The position numbers and the translations under genes were made by a program. A stretch of DNA of 64,000 bases from CBDCOD01 sp965219665 (lineage in GTDB: Bacteria > Pseudomonadota > Gammaproteobacteria > CAKMZV01): positions 62,001 to 126,000 of the forward strand of contig CBDCOD010000023.1 in NCBI GenBank assembly GCA_965219665.1. Direction: 5' to 3'. Positions 52,075-60,624 of the stretch are shown in pieces; position 1 is the stretch's first letter, and every line of letters starts with the position of its first letter. The notes below the pieces were generated by a model. That model saw nothing but the letters and a program-made list of their open reading frames with translations, searched no databases and was not told where the DNA came from.

Positions 52075-52995
52075 ATGAATTTTGCAGATAAAGACGGACT
52101 AATTTGGTTTGATGGGCAGTGGGTGGACTGGCGTGATGCAAAAATCCACGTACTAACGCACACCCTACATTATGGCATGGGTGTGTTTGAAGGAGTTCGT
52201 GCCTATACAACAGAACATGGTCCCGCCATATTCCGTTTAACAGAGCATACCGAGCGCTTATTTAACTCTGCTAAAATCATGCAGATGTCCATCCCCTTTG
52301 ATGCAGACACCCTTAATCAAGCACAGTTAGAATCCGTTTCGCGCAATCAGTTAGACTCTGCCTACATAAGGCCTATGGCATTTTATGGTTCTGAAGGCAT
52401 GGGCTTGCGCGCAGACAATCTCAAGGTACATGTTATCATTGCCTCATGGTCGTGGGGCGCTTATTTAGGTAAAGAAAATTTAGAAAAAGGCATTCGTATT
52501 CGCACCTCTTCCTTTTCACGCCATCATGTTAATGCAACTATGTGCCGTGCAAAAGCCAATGGTAACTATATCAACTCTATGCTTGCACTATCAGATGCCC
52601 TGCGCGACGGATATGATGAGGCCTTGCTGCTGGATGTAAATGGATATGTTGCAGAAGGCAGTGGCGAAAACTTCTTCCTGGTAAAAGATGGTGCGCTACA
52701 CACTCCAACGCTCACTTCGGCGTTAGACGGAATCACAAGAAAAACTATAATACAACTGGCTCATGATAATGCCATCCCTCTGATTGAAAGACAAATTACG
52801 CGTGATGAGGTGTATTGTGCTGATGAAGCATTTTTTACTGGAACTGCTGCTGAAGTTACTCCAATTCGTGAGTTAGATGGACGCACGATTGGTTGTGGCT
52901 CACGAGGACCCATTACCGAAACACTACAGCAACAATACTTTGATTTAGTAGCTGGCAAGACAGCTGCATATAAGCACTGGCTTAGATGGGTTTAA
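52075..52995 (+). CDS. ilvE: Branched-chain amino acid aminotransferase
   Basis: PLP class IV aminotransferase for the last step to leucine, isoleucine and valine. 306 residues with IHVLTHTLHYGMGVFEGVRA at the N-terminus, the PLP lysine in CRAKANGNYINSMLA near 160, then AEGSGENFFLVKDG and FFTGTAAEVTPI. The fold and motifs match IlvE rather than D-amino acid or aminodeoxychorismate relatives. It completes most of the branched-chain set here; ilvD and ilvA are not in the window. Confidence 0.95.
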   Translation: MNFADKDGLIWFDGQWVDWRDAKIHVLTHTLHYGMGVFEGVRAYTTEHGPAIFRLTEHTERLFNSAKIMQMSIPFDADTLNQAQLESVSRNQLDSAYIRPMAFYGSEGMGLRADNLKVHVIIASWSWGAYLGKENLEKGIRIRTSSFSRHHVNATMCRAKANGNYINSMLALSDALRDGYDEALLLDVNGYVAEGSGENFFLVKDGALHTPTLTSALDGITRKTIIQLAHDNAIPLIERQITRDEVYCADEAFFTGTAAEVTPIRELDGRTIGCGSRGPITETLQQQYFDLVAGKTAAYKHWLRWV

Positions 52996-53015
52996 TCAAG
53001 TATTCAGATATAATT

Positions 53016-53201
53016 ATGAACAAAGAGTCCAAAGTACACATTAGCGAACACGATTTGCCGCTCTACTGTCCTGTAAAAGAGATTTGGGATGGTCATCCTA
53101 AAGTGTTTATCCCGATTGAAAAAACCGAGGGTTCAAAAGCTCTATGCCCCTACTGCGGGACACTCTATATTCTTTCCTATACATCAAGCAATAATAATTA
53201 A
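53016..53201 (+). CDS. Small CHCC zinc-finger protein
   Basis: 61 residues. The ATG at 53016 was chosen over one 30 nt upstream that lies in the ilvE end. The pattern LPLYCP, GHPKVFIPI, then CPYCGTLYIL gives the Cys-His-Cys-Cys zinc site of the zf-CHCC family, related to the NDUFS6 zinc domain of complex I. The bacterial members have no firm role. Its position after ilvE and before LPS heptose genes recurs in proteobacteria, as far as I recall. Confidence 0.85.
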   Translation: MNKESKVHISEHDLPLYCPVKEIWDGHPKVFIPIEKTEGSKALCPYCGTLYILSYTSSNNN

Positions 53202-53204
53202 TTA

Positions 53205-53768
53205 ATGTCTTTTAATGATACGCTACATGAGCACCAAAAAGTTTTTGAGGAATTAGCCGCTTTAACGCCTCAAATAGAGAACATAACGGCACTTTGTGTT
53301 AATACTATACAAAAAGGCAGAACTTTATTTTGGGCAGGAAATGGTGGAAGTGCTGCTGATGCACAACACATGGCAGCTGAACTGGTCGTGCGTTATGTGA
53401 AAAATCGTAGTGCAATCCGCTCTATAGCTCTAACAACAGATACTTCAATTTTAACTGCTTGTGGCAACGACTTAGGATATGAGCATATTTTTGCACGACA
53501 AATAGAAGCGCTTGCTGTTTCAGAAGACACTCTCATCCTACTAAGCACTTCAGGAAATAGCCCTAACTGTGTTTTAGGCTTGGAACAAGCTGACAAACAA
53601 AACGTTACAACCATATCCATCACTGGCCAAGAATCATCGAAACTTTCAGAAAAATCACATTATTGTCTACAAGTGCCCTCTCTCACTACTGCACGTATCC
53701 AAGAAGCAACCACCTTAATTGCACACTATATATGCCAACAAGTTGAAAGCATAGCTACAAAAACATGA
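53205..53768 (+). CDS. gmhA: Sedoheptulose-7-phosphate isomerase
   Basis: First step of ADP-heptose synthesis for the LPS core: sedoheptulose 7-phosphate to D-glycero-D-manno-heptose 7-phosphate. 187 residues. SIS-domain motifs FWAGNGGSAADAQHMAAELV near 43, CGNDLGYEHIFARQIEAL near 86, and LLSTSGNSPNCV near 110. The zinc/active-site His and Glu positions appear kept. It starts 4 nt after the zinc-finger gene and overlaps hldE by 4 nt. gmhB is not nearby. Confidence 0.95.
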   Translation: MSFNDTLHEHQKVFEELAALTPQIENITALCVNTIQKGRTLFWAGNGGSAADAQHMAAELVVRYVKNRSAIRSIALTTDTSILTACGNDLGYEHIFARQIEALAVSEDTLILLSTSGNSPNCVLGLEQADKQNVTTISITGQESSKLSEKSHYCLQVPSLTTARIQEATTLIAHYICQQVESIATKT

Positions 53769-55183
53769 ATATCAATTTTGCTCAAGCTCGGGTACTCGTT
53801 ATCGGTGATGTAATGCTAGATCGATATTGGCATGGATCAACTCAACGAATATCACCCGAGGCTCCTATTCCAATCGTAACGATTGCCAGAGAGGAGCAAA
53901 GACCTGGCGGAGCGGCTAATGTAGCGCTGAATGCTGCTACTTTGGGAGCAGATGTTACGTTAATTGGAGTCGTTGGTGAAGATGAGAGTGCTAACCAGTT
54001 GCATGACATCCTAAGCAGTGCTGGCGTACATTGCGCTTTCATTAAGAGCAAAAATATACGCACTACAGAAAAATTGCGCATCTTAGGTCAGGAGCAACAA
54101 ATGCTGCGCGCAGACTTTGAAAATGAACTCACTATTGAACCTCGTACCATCGGAAAGTACTTGGAAGAATATCTGGCAACTGCTGATGTCATTATATGCT
54201 CTGACTATAACAAAGGTGCCCTACACCATATTGAGTTACTCATTAGCATGGCTAATGATGCAGGAAAAATAATAATAGTAGATCCCAAAGGCTTAGACTT
54301 TGGGCGCTACAGTAAAGCGACCACTATAACGCCTAACGCTAAAGAATTTGAAGCTGTTGTTGGTTCTTGGCAAGATGAAAATGATTTTATCAACAAGGCG
54401 CAACTATTGATTGAAACAACAGAGATTAACTCAATTTTGGTTACACGTGGTGACCGTGGAATGACTTGGGTTAGCAATGACTCCGAAGTAATTCATGTCC
54501 CTACTGTTGCTCAAGAGATCTTTGATGTCTCAGGAGCCGGGGATACTGTCATTGCCACTTTAGGCATTTGTATGGCACTAAGAATGCCTATAAAGCAAGC
54601 CCTAACACTTGCTAATAATGCAGCCGGTATAGTGGTTGGGAAACAAGGAACTGCAATTGTGACCCCTGCTGAGTTAAACAACCGAGCAACTAACACTCCG
54701 AGTAAAGTGTACAGTTCAGATGCTCTCCAACAGATTGTCAGATATGCACAGGAACGAGGAGAAACTGTCGTCATGACGAATGGTTGCTTTGATATCTTAC
54801 ATTCAGGGCATATTGATTCACTTAGGCAAGCCAAAGAGCATGGAGAACGTCTTATTATTGCGCTTAACTCCGATGCTTCCATAAAACGCCTTAAAGGAGA
54901 GCAGCGCCCTATCAACTCATTAGAACACCGTATAGCTGTCCTACAGGCGTTATCTTATGTTGATTGGATTGTCGTTTTTGGAGACGACCCAGAGGAACAT
55001 GATTGCCCTGAGAAACTATATAGCCAGCTATTGCCTGATGTTATTGCAAAGGGCGGAGATTACACAGAAGAACAAGTTGCTGGCTCAGAAGCAGTTAAAT
55101 CCAATGGTGGTAAAGTAGTTATCATTGATTTTATAGATAATATCTCCACTTCTTCCATTATTACTAAAATAAAAGAAGGATGA
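53765..55183 (+). CDS. hldE: Bifunctional heptose-7-phosphate kinase/heptose-1-phosphate adenylyltransferase
   Basis: 472 residues with both domains fused, as in E. coli. The ribokinase-like kinase domain (about 1-315) has GDVMLDRYWHG, RPGGAANVALNAATLGADV, and DVSGAGDTVIATLG. The cytidylyltransferase-like domain (about 335-472) has TNGCFDILHSGHIDSL near 339, and later GGDYTEEQVAGSE. It provides two steps of ADP-heptose synthesis. The stop overlaps the hldD start (ATGA). Confidence 0.96.
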   Translation: MNINFAQARVLVIGDVMLDRYWHGSTQRISPEAPIPIVTIAREEQRPGGAANVALNAATLGADVTLIGVVGEDESANQLHDILSSAGVHCAFIKSKNIRTTEKLRILGQEQQMLRADFENELTIEPRTIGKYLEEYLATADVIICSDYNKGALHHIELLISMANDAGKIIIVDPKGLDFGRYSKATTITPNAKEFEAVVGSWQDENDFINKAQLLIETTEINSILVTRGDRGMTWVSNDSEVIHVPTVAQEIFDVSGAGDTVIATLGICMALRMPIKQALTLANNAAGIVVGKQGTAIVTPAELNNRATNTPSKVYSSDALQQIVRYAQERGETVVMTNGCFDILHSGHIDSLRQAKEHGERLIIALNSDASIKRLKGEQRPINSLEHRIAVLQALSYVDWIVVFGDDPEEHDCPEKLYSQLLPDVIAKGGDYTEEQVAGSEAVKSNGGKVVIIDFIDNISTSSIITKIKEG

Positions 55184-56136
55184 GCAGTAGAGTTGTTGTT
55201 ACAGGTGCAGCTGGTATGATTGGCTCAAACTTGCTACGTGCCTTAAACTGTCATGGCATTGACGATATCATTGCTGTCGATAATCTGAAAGATGGTAGGA
55301 AGTTCTCTAATTTGGTTGGCTGCCAAATAAGTGACTACATAGACAAACTAGATTTTTTAGAACGCCTTGATGACTTAGGGAATATTGACTGTATATTCCA
55401 TCAAGGTGCCTGCTCAAAAACTACGGAGTGGGATGGGCGTTATATGATGGAAAATAACTATACATATAGCAAAAAATTATATCAGTGGAGCATGAAGAAT
55501 AACACACGCTTGATATATGCATCTTCTGCAGCAGTATATGGCATGGGCGCTAATGGTTTTAGGGAATGTCCTGATTGTGAAGCGCCTCTAAATGTATATG
55601 GCTACTCCAAACTCTTATTTGATAACTATATACGCTTTCATCACAAGAGCGCAAACTTCCCCCAAGTAGCAGGATTGAGATACTTTAATGTGTATGGGCC
55701 TTATGAGCAACATAAGGACTCTATGGCATCTGTTGCATGGCATCTGTATCAGCAACAAAAAAATGGCACGTCAATCAAATTATTTGGTGCTTGGGATGGC
55801 TATGAAGCGGGCATGCAGCAACGTGATTTTATTTATGTTGCTGATGCTGTTGCGGTTAATATTTGGCTGTATAACAACAAAGATATCAGCGGGATTTTTA
55901 ACTGTGGCAGCGGGGAAGCACGCCCTTTCAAGCAGATTGCAGAAATTATTCATGCACAATTCCCAAAGTCAGCCATAGAGTATATCCCCTTCCCTGAGCA
56001 TCTAAAGGGTAGTTATCAGAGCTTTACTCAAGCAGACATGCATGCTTTGCGCGCTGCAGGATTCGATAGGCCATTTTACGATCTATCTGAAGGAGTGAAA
56101 CAATACATATCACACTTAGAAAACACACCTGTATAA
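55180..56136 (+). CDS. hldD: ADP-glyceromanno-heptose 6-epimerase
   Basis: Last step to ADP-L-glycero-D-manno-heptose. 318-residue short-chain dehydrogenase-type enzyme. NAD(P)-binding motif GAAGMIGSNLLRAL at 8-21, FHQGACSKT near 73, catalytic Tyr140 and Lys144 in VYGYSKLLFD, and NVYGPYEQHKDSMASV near 171. ATGA overlap with hldE. tpiA follows after 15 nt. Confidence 0.96.
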   Translation: MSSRVVVTGAAGMIGSNLLRALNCHGIDDIIAVDNLKDGRKFSNLVGCQISDYIDKLDFLERLDDLGNIDCIFHQGACSKTTEWDGRYMMENNYTYSKKLYQWSMKNNTRLIYASSAAVYGMGANGFRECPDCEAPLNVYGYSKLLFDNYIRFHHKSANFPQVAGLRYFNVYGPYEQHKDSMASVAWHLYQQQKNGTSIKLFGAWDGYEAGMQQRDFIYVADAVAVNIWLYNNKDISGIFNCGSGEARPFKQIAEIIHAQFPKSAIEYIPFPEHLKGSYQSFTQADMHALRAAGFDRPFYDLSEGVKQYISHLENTPV

Positions 56137-56151
56137 ACTAAATAATAATTT

Positions 56152-56907
56152 ATGACTCAAGTTAGAATAAAGCAACAGTTAATTCTGGGTAACTGGAAAA
56201 TGAATGGATCACGACATACCAATAAATTACTCTTGCAAGCATTTTCTACCTATTTAGGCAGCGCAAAGCTTGGCATTTGTGCGCCTTCAATCTATATTAG
56301 CCAAGGTGCAGAGCTATTAGCAAATAGTATGGTAGACCTCGGAGCACAAGACTGTAGTATTCATGATACAGGGGCTTATACTGGTGAAATATCTGCGGCT
56401 ATGTTAGCAGATTTTGGAGTCCGATGGTGTTTAGTAGGTCATTCTGAGCGCCGCCTATATCATAATGAAAGCAATGAGCAAGTAATTGCTAAAGCAAATA
56501 GATTAAGCAAGCACGGCATCTGCCCTGTCATCTGTATAGGAGAAAATTTGGAGCAGCGCCAATCAAACGCTACACATTCTGTTATCAGTGATCAAATGGA
56601 TTCCATATTAACTGGTTCAACACCAGATACTCGCCGCTTGATGGTTATTGCTTATGAGCCTGTTTGGGCTATTGGAACAGGAAAAACAGCCACACCAGAA
56701 CAAGCACAGGAAATACACGCACTTATACGCAGACTATGCACGCAATTTGATGCTGCCTTAAGCGATCTATACATCCTATATGGGGGTAGTATGAACCCTA
56801 ATAATGCTGAAAAACTTTTGCAGCAAAGGGATATTGATGGCGGGCTTATAGGTGGTTCCTCTTTGCATGCTTCTGACTTTCTAGCTATAGCAAACCAAGC
56901 AGCATGA
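56152..56907 (+). CDS. tpiA: Triosephosphate isomerase
   Basis: Interconverts dihydroxyacetone phosphate and glyceraldehyde 3-phosphate. 251 residues. Catalytic Lys16 in GNWKMNG, His near 97 in LVGHSERR and Glu near 168 in AYEPVWAIGTGK, with the loop 7-8 phosphate motifs YGGSMNP and GLIGGSSL. In the window it sits inside the LPS/regulator operon; its ATGA overlaps the cysB-type gene. In many proteobacteria tpiA precedes secG, which is not seen here. Confidence 0.96.
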   Translation: MTQVRIKQQLILGNWKMNGSRHTNKLLLQAFSTYLGSAKLGICAPSIYISQGAELLANSMVDLGAQDCSIHDTGAYTGEISAAMLADFGVRWCLVGHSERRLYHNESNEQVIAKANRLSKHGICPVICIGENLEQRQSNATHSVISDQMDSILTGSTPDTRRLMVIAYEPVWAIGTGKTATPEQAQEIHALIRRLCTQFDAALSDLYILYGGSMNPNNAEKLLQQRDIDGGLIGGSSLHASDFLAIANQAA

Positions 56908-57809
56908 AACTCGCTCAAATTAACGCCTTTGTTACACTTGTTGATAGCGACCTTAATATCTCGCAGACTGCTGAAAAACTACACACAGCCCAATCTGCGG
57001 TTAGTCGCTATATTCAACTATTAGAGCATGAATTAGGTGTCTGTCTATTTGAGCGCAGAGGAAAGCGATTGGTTAGTCTAAGTCCCTTTGGTGAAATTTT
57101 ACTCCAACATGCACAGATGATGCTAAAGGAAGAGCAGCACATATTAAAAGTAGCGCAAGAATTTTCTAACCCTGAAAGCGGCATTTTACGTATAGCAACG
57201 ACTCATACGCAGGCTAAATACTTTCTGCCTGCTGCAATTGAGCACGTGTATAAAAAATTCCCTAAAATCCAGCTACGTCTGCATCAAGGAACACCTAAAG
57301 AAATTATTCACATGCTAAACAAGCAAACTGCAGATATAGCGGTATGCACAGAAGAATTAAGCAACCATGCCCATTTGAATGTTAAAGAATGTTATACCTG
57401 GCATCACTGTGTTATTGTTCCTAAAAATCACCCTTTAGCAAATCGTGAGCACATCGCATTAAAAGATCTCCGATTTTGGCCACTAATCACGTATGTCTTT
57501 GGGTTTACTGGTCGCTCCGCTCTACAGGCACATTTTGAAGAAAACAATGTCACCCCTAATGTTGTGCTATCTGCATCAGATACTGATATCATAAAATCTT
57601 ATGTACGCCTACAGTTCGGCATAGGTATCATAGCCGACATTGCCTTTTCTAAAGAAGACTCTCAGCACCTTGTACGCATCCCGATTAGCGATGTCATGTC
57701 ATCAACTACTTCTGTAGCATGGCAAAAGAACTCTTTTTCTCCATCGCACATAAAAGAGACCATTGATATTATTTCTTCAACAGAAAGCCCTTACTGGGAA
57801 GGACTATGA
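56904..57809 (+). CDS. CysB-type LysR family regulator
   Basis: 301 residues. An N-terminal winged helix (ISQTAEKLHTAQSAVSRYIQ) precedes an effector domain with the CysB/Cbl hallmarks TTHTQAKYFLP, RLHQGTPKEI, YVFGFTGRS and SASDTDIIKSYVRLQFGIGI. CysB binds N-acetylserine or O-acetylserine and controls sulfur assimilation. No sulfur genes are next to it. Its start overlaps tpiA and its stop overlaps the next gene, so it is internal to a long operon rather than standing alone. Target genes are unknown. Confidence 0.9.
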   Translation: MKLAQINAFVTLVDSDLNISQTAEKLHTAQSAVSRYIQLLEHELGVCLFERRGKRLVSLSPFGEILLQHAQMMLKEEQHILKVAQEFSNPESGILRIATTHTQAKYFLPAAIEHVYKKFPKIQLRLHQGTPKEIIHMLNKQTADIAVCTEELSNHAHLNVKECYTWHHCVIVPKNHPLANREHIALKDLRFWPLITYVFGFTGRSALQAHFEENNVTPNVVLSASDTDIIKSYVRLQFGIGIIADIAFSKEDSQHLVRIPISDVMSSTTSVAWQKNSFSPSHIKETIDIISSTESPYWEGL

Positions 57810-58594
57810 TACATCAGGCAACATTTGTTAGCTATGTAGTCATTATCTTTGTGCTTATACGCCAAGCTGCCATGCATGGTCACTTGAAGATGCAAACCTT
57901 CCATTGGGCTGCAACATTATTTATAAGTTTGTTGCATATTGCTTTGCTGAGAGAAATTACTGTGCAGTATGAACATCTTACTGCTCTTCTTGCGCTTTCA
58001 AACGTCTCTATACTGATTGCACTCTGCTTCTGGATTTGGGTGCTATTACTCACTATCTTTGTTAATAATGCAGCATTGATGATGATTATTGCCTGTGCCA
58101 ATGCTTTCGTATTGGCACTTACCTTACTCTCTCCAGATAATAGCAATTTCCAACTAGAAAATGTAGATGTCCTGCACGTATTCATTTCTATAATGACTTA
58201 TAGTATTCTTGGAATAGCGGCTTTTATTAGTGTAATAGCCTATTTATCTGAATATATACTGCGGCATCCTAAATATCTAAAATTAGTTACCCTCCTCCCT
58301 TCATTAACACAGTCTGATCGCCTACTCAGCATTACCCTTTGGGCTGCTTTCATAGGACTTTGCCTCACCCTAACAGGCGGTTTTATTATTTTAGAAGATT
58401 TGTTTGAGCAAAAAATCGTGCACAAGACCGTCTTTACGGTAATCTGCCTGCTTATTTGTGCAACAATTTTAATTAGTAAGCACACTGCTGGGCTACGTGG
58501 AAGGCCAGTTCACCTTAGTGTTATTTTTGCTTCTTTCTGTCTTATGCTAGGCTACTTAGGAAGCAAATTTGTTTTAGAAAGACTGCTTATATAG
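57806..58594 (+). CDS. CcsA-like (YpjD family) inner-membrane protein
   Basis: 262 residues with about eight hydrophobic helices and almost no soluble domain. The pattern AFISVIAYLSEYILRHPKYL and the later ITLWAAFIGLCLTLTGG resemble the CcsA/CcmF cytochrome-assembly fold; E. coli YpjD/CorB-like proteins share it. The tryptophan-rich haem-handling motif is not obvious, so a cytochrome role is uncertain. It overlaps the cysB-type gene by 4 nt. Confidence 0.72.
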   Translation: MIHQATFVSYVVIIFVLIRQAAMHGHLKMQTFHWAATLFISLLHIALLREITVQYEHLTALLALSNVSILIALCFWIWVLLLTIFVNNAALMMIIACANAFVLALTLLSPDNSNFQLENVDVLHVFISIMTYSILGIAAFISVIAYLSEYILRHPKYLKLVTLLPSLTQSDRLLSITLWAAFIGLCLTLTGGFIILEDLFEQKIVHKTVFTVICLLICATILISKHTAGLRGRPVHLSVIFASFCLMLGYLGSKFVLERLLI

Positions 58595-58610
58595 TTAATG
58601 GTATATTCCC

Positions 58611-58889
58611 ATGTCTATTAACATTCAGAACTACCCTACAATCCACCAACTCTATCAGCAAGCACATAAGCAACAAAAAATACTTGATTTTTTACATGCC
58701 ACGCTGCCTTTCAGCCAAGAAGCAATAAAGAGTTGCTTTCTTGAAAATGACAAACTAATTATTTATTGCTCCAATGCTGCTTGGTTCATTAAGGTACGTA
58801 GCAGGCAACATCTTATATTAGAAAGAATCCGCAACTACCCTCAAGCATCACAAATACGCACTATTCAAATATCTATGCTTAAAACATAA
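58611..58889 (+). CDS. Short DciA-like (DUF721) protein
   Basis: 92 residues. The pattern of an N-terminal helix (IHQLYQQAHKQQKILDFLHA), LPFSQEAIKSCFLENDKLII, then NAAWFIKVRSRQHLILERI fits the DUF721/DciA domain. DciA loads or manages the replicative helicase DnaB in bacteria that lack DnaC. It is shorter than typical DciA (about 100-150 residues) and lies before truA rather than near secA/lpxC. The assignment is by domain pattern only. Confidence 0.6.
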   Translation: MSINIQNYPTIHQLYQQAHKQQKILDFLHATLPFSQEAIKSCFLENDKLIIYCSNAAWFIKVRSRQHLILERIRNYPQASQIRTIQISMLKT

Positions 58890-58893
58890 CAAA

Positions 58894-59685
58894 ATGACTA
58901 TTACTCGATACGCAGCCTGCTTAGAATACGCCGGAGAGCGTTATTCAGGCTGGCAAATCCAGTCTAATGCAAACACTATCCAATCTGAATTGGAAAAGGC
59001 ACTATCTGCCATAGCTGACACAGCGATTCATACAATTTGTGCTGGACGCACAGATCGAGGTGTTCATGCTTGCCAGCAGGTAGTACATTTTGATTCAGGT
59101 ATTTTTCGTAAGCCAGATGAGTGGCTCAAAGGCGGTAATCACTATTTGCCAGAAGATATCAAACTATATTGGGTCGGAATAGTAGATCAACAATTTTCTG
59201 CACGTTATAGTGCAAAATCACGACAGTATCGCTACATCTTTTTTAATTCCCCTCACCCCACTGTCTTCTTTCCTAAACGCTCCACTTGGGTGCAACAACC
59301 TCTAAATATTGAAGCTATGCAGAAAGCCTGCAAATACTTAATTGGTGAGCAAGATTTTAGCTCTTTTCAGGCAGCAGGATGTCAATCACAAACTGCTGTT
59401 AGGCACATTATTGATGCACAAATGCATCAATCTGGTTCATGGATTATATTCGACATCCATGCCAACTCATTTTTGTATCACATGGTACGCAATATTGCAG
59501 GAACATTGATTACCGTAGGCAAAGGGAAAAAGAAAGCTTCCTGGATAGAAGAACTACTGACGCTAAAAGATCGCAGAGCAGCAGAAGCAACAGCTCCTGC
59601 GGAAGGCTTGTATTTGAGCGCTATACATTACCCATCTAAATATGGAATCTGCCCTACTATAGACCAGTACACCTTTTTACGCTAA
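58894..59685 (+). CDS. truA: tRNA pseudouridine(38-40) synthase TruA
   Basis: Makes pseudouridine at positions 38-40 of many tRNAs. 263 residues. Catalytic Asp54 in CAGRTDRGVHACQQVVHF, then SAKSRQYRYIFFNSPHP, DFSSFQAAGCQS and FLYHMVRNIAGTLITVG. It starts 4 nt after the DciA-like gene and is the last gene of the long plus-strand run. It converges on prk with 7 nt between stops. Confidence 0.97.
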   Translation: MTITRYAACLEYAGERYSGWQIQSNANTIQSELEKALSAIADTAIHTICAGRTDRGVHACQQVVHFDSGIFRKPDEWLKGGNHYLPEDIKLYWVGIVDQQFSARYSAKSRQYRYIFFNSPHPTVFFPKRSTWVQQPLNIEAMQKACKYLIGEQDFSSFQAAGCQSQTAVRHIIDAQMHQSGSWIIFDIHANSFLYHMVRNIAGTLITVGKGKKKASWIEELLTLKDRRAAEATAPAEGLYLSAIHYPSKYGICPTIDQYTFLR

Positions 59686-59690
59686 ATAGT

Positions 59691-59722
59691 ATTCAAAACT
59701 TATTTCCTAATAAGTTTTGAAT
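59691..59722. terminator. Perfect 13-bp hairpin between truA and prk
   Basis: ATTCAAAACTTAT and its exact complement flank the loop TTCCTA. It starts 6 nt after the truA stop and covers the last codons and stop of the convergent prk gene. A two-way terminator is likely from its position, but the stem is AT-rich and no T-run follows on either side. Confidence 0.6.
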
Positions 59723-60583
59723 TGCTGGCTTTAAAGCCAATTCCATAGCTTTGCTCATATGCTGCCCTGGAACGACTACAGTTTGCTCACTCGTTTGCTG
59801 GCTGCCTTCTATAGCATTTAGCACAGACTGTAAAGAGAGCAAGTCCTTACGAACAGTAATAATGACTAATGAATTCTCTGGTGCAGGAATAGCCTTTGCG
59901 TTACCAATTGAGAATGGATTGCCCGTGTCAACTAAAGGAACTCTATGAAAGTTAATATGTGTTCTATCAAACTGGGGCGCAATATATTTTACATAATCTG
60001 GCATACGCTCCAAAATAACTTCTGTTACCTGCTCAGGCGTATACGGGCGCTCTGAGCTATCGCGCCATATTTTTTGCATCCACTCTAAGTTAATGCATGG
60101 CACAACACCAACCAATAAATCAACATGTTGTGCTACATTAACAGTCCGCGTAACTGCTCCGCCATGTAGCCCCTCATAAAATAACAAGTCAGTACCCGCA
60201 GGCAAAGTCTCCCATGGCGTAAAGTTACCAGGTTGGATATCTATCCCAAGGCGAATATTATGTTTCTGTGCCTCCTTAGAATTGTGAGCATAATAGCGAA
60301 TTTCTCCTGTACCACTATTGCCATATTGCTCGAATAATGCCGCTAGTTTATCTAAATAATTTGCCTGTTCACAGTAATGCGTAAACACACGCAGGTAAAA
60401 CTGCTTAGACTCTGCAACACGCTCTCTCATCGCTGCACGATTATAGCGATGGAAACTATCGCCTTCTACTATGCCGGCTTTAATATTTTCTTTCTTGAAA
60501 ATATGTTCAAAAGCGCGCTTTGCAGTGGATGTTCCAGCTCCACTAGCGCCAGTTAAAGCAACAACAGGGTGCTGTTTAGACAT
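59693..60583 (-). CDS. prk: Phosphoribulokinase
   Basis: Phosphorylates ribulose 5-phosphate to ribulose 1,5-bisphosphate. 296 residues, the bacterial class I type. P-loop GASGAGTST at 12-20, substrate motif VEGDSFHRYNR near 39, LFYEGLHGGAV near 149, GVVPCINLEWMQKIWRD near 178 and VDTGNPF. Such a kinase belongs to the Calvin cycle, but E. coli also has one (PrkB) without RuBisCO. No cbb gene is in the window, so autotrophy cannot be inferred. Last gene of the minus-strand operon. Confidence 0.94.
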   Translation of the reverse strand: MSKQHPVVALTGASGAGTSTAKRAFEHIFKKENIKAGIVEGDSFHRYNRAAMRERVAESKQFYLRVFTHYCEQANYLDKLAALFEQYGNSGTGEIRYYAHNSKEAQKHNIRLGIDIQPGNFTPWETLPAGTDLLFYEGLHGGAVTRTVNVAQHVDLLVGVVPCINLEWMQKIWRDSSERPYTPEQVTEVILERMPDYVKYIAPQFDRTHINFHRVPLVDTGNPFSIGNAKAIPAPENSLVIITVRKDLLSLQSVLNAIEGSQQTSEQTVVVPGQHMSKAMELALKPAIQNLLGNKF

Positions 60584-60624
60584 ATATTCCTTCCTTCTGG
60601 TTCAATATAATCATTAAAACAGCA

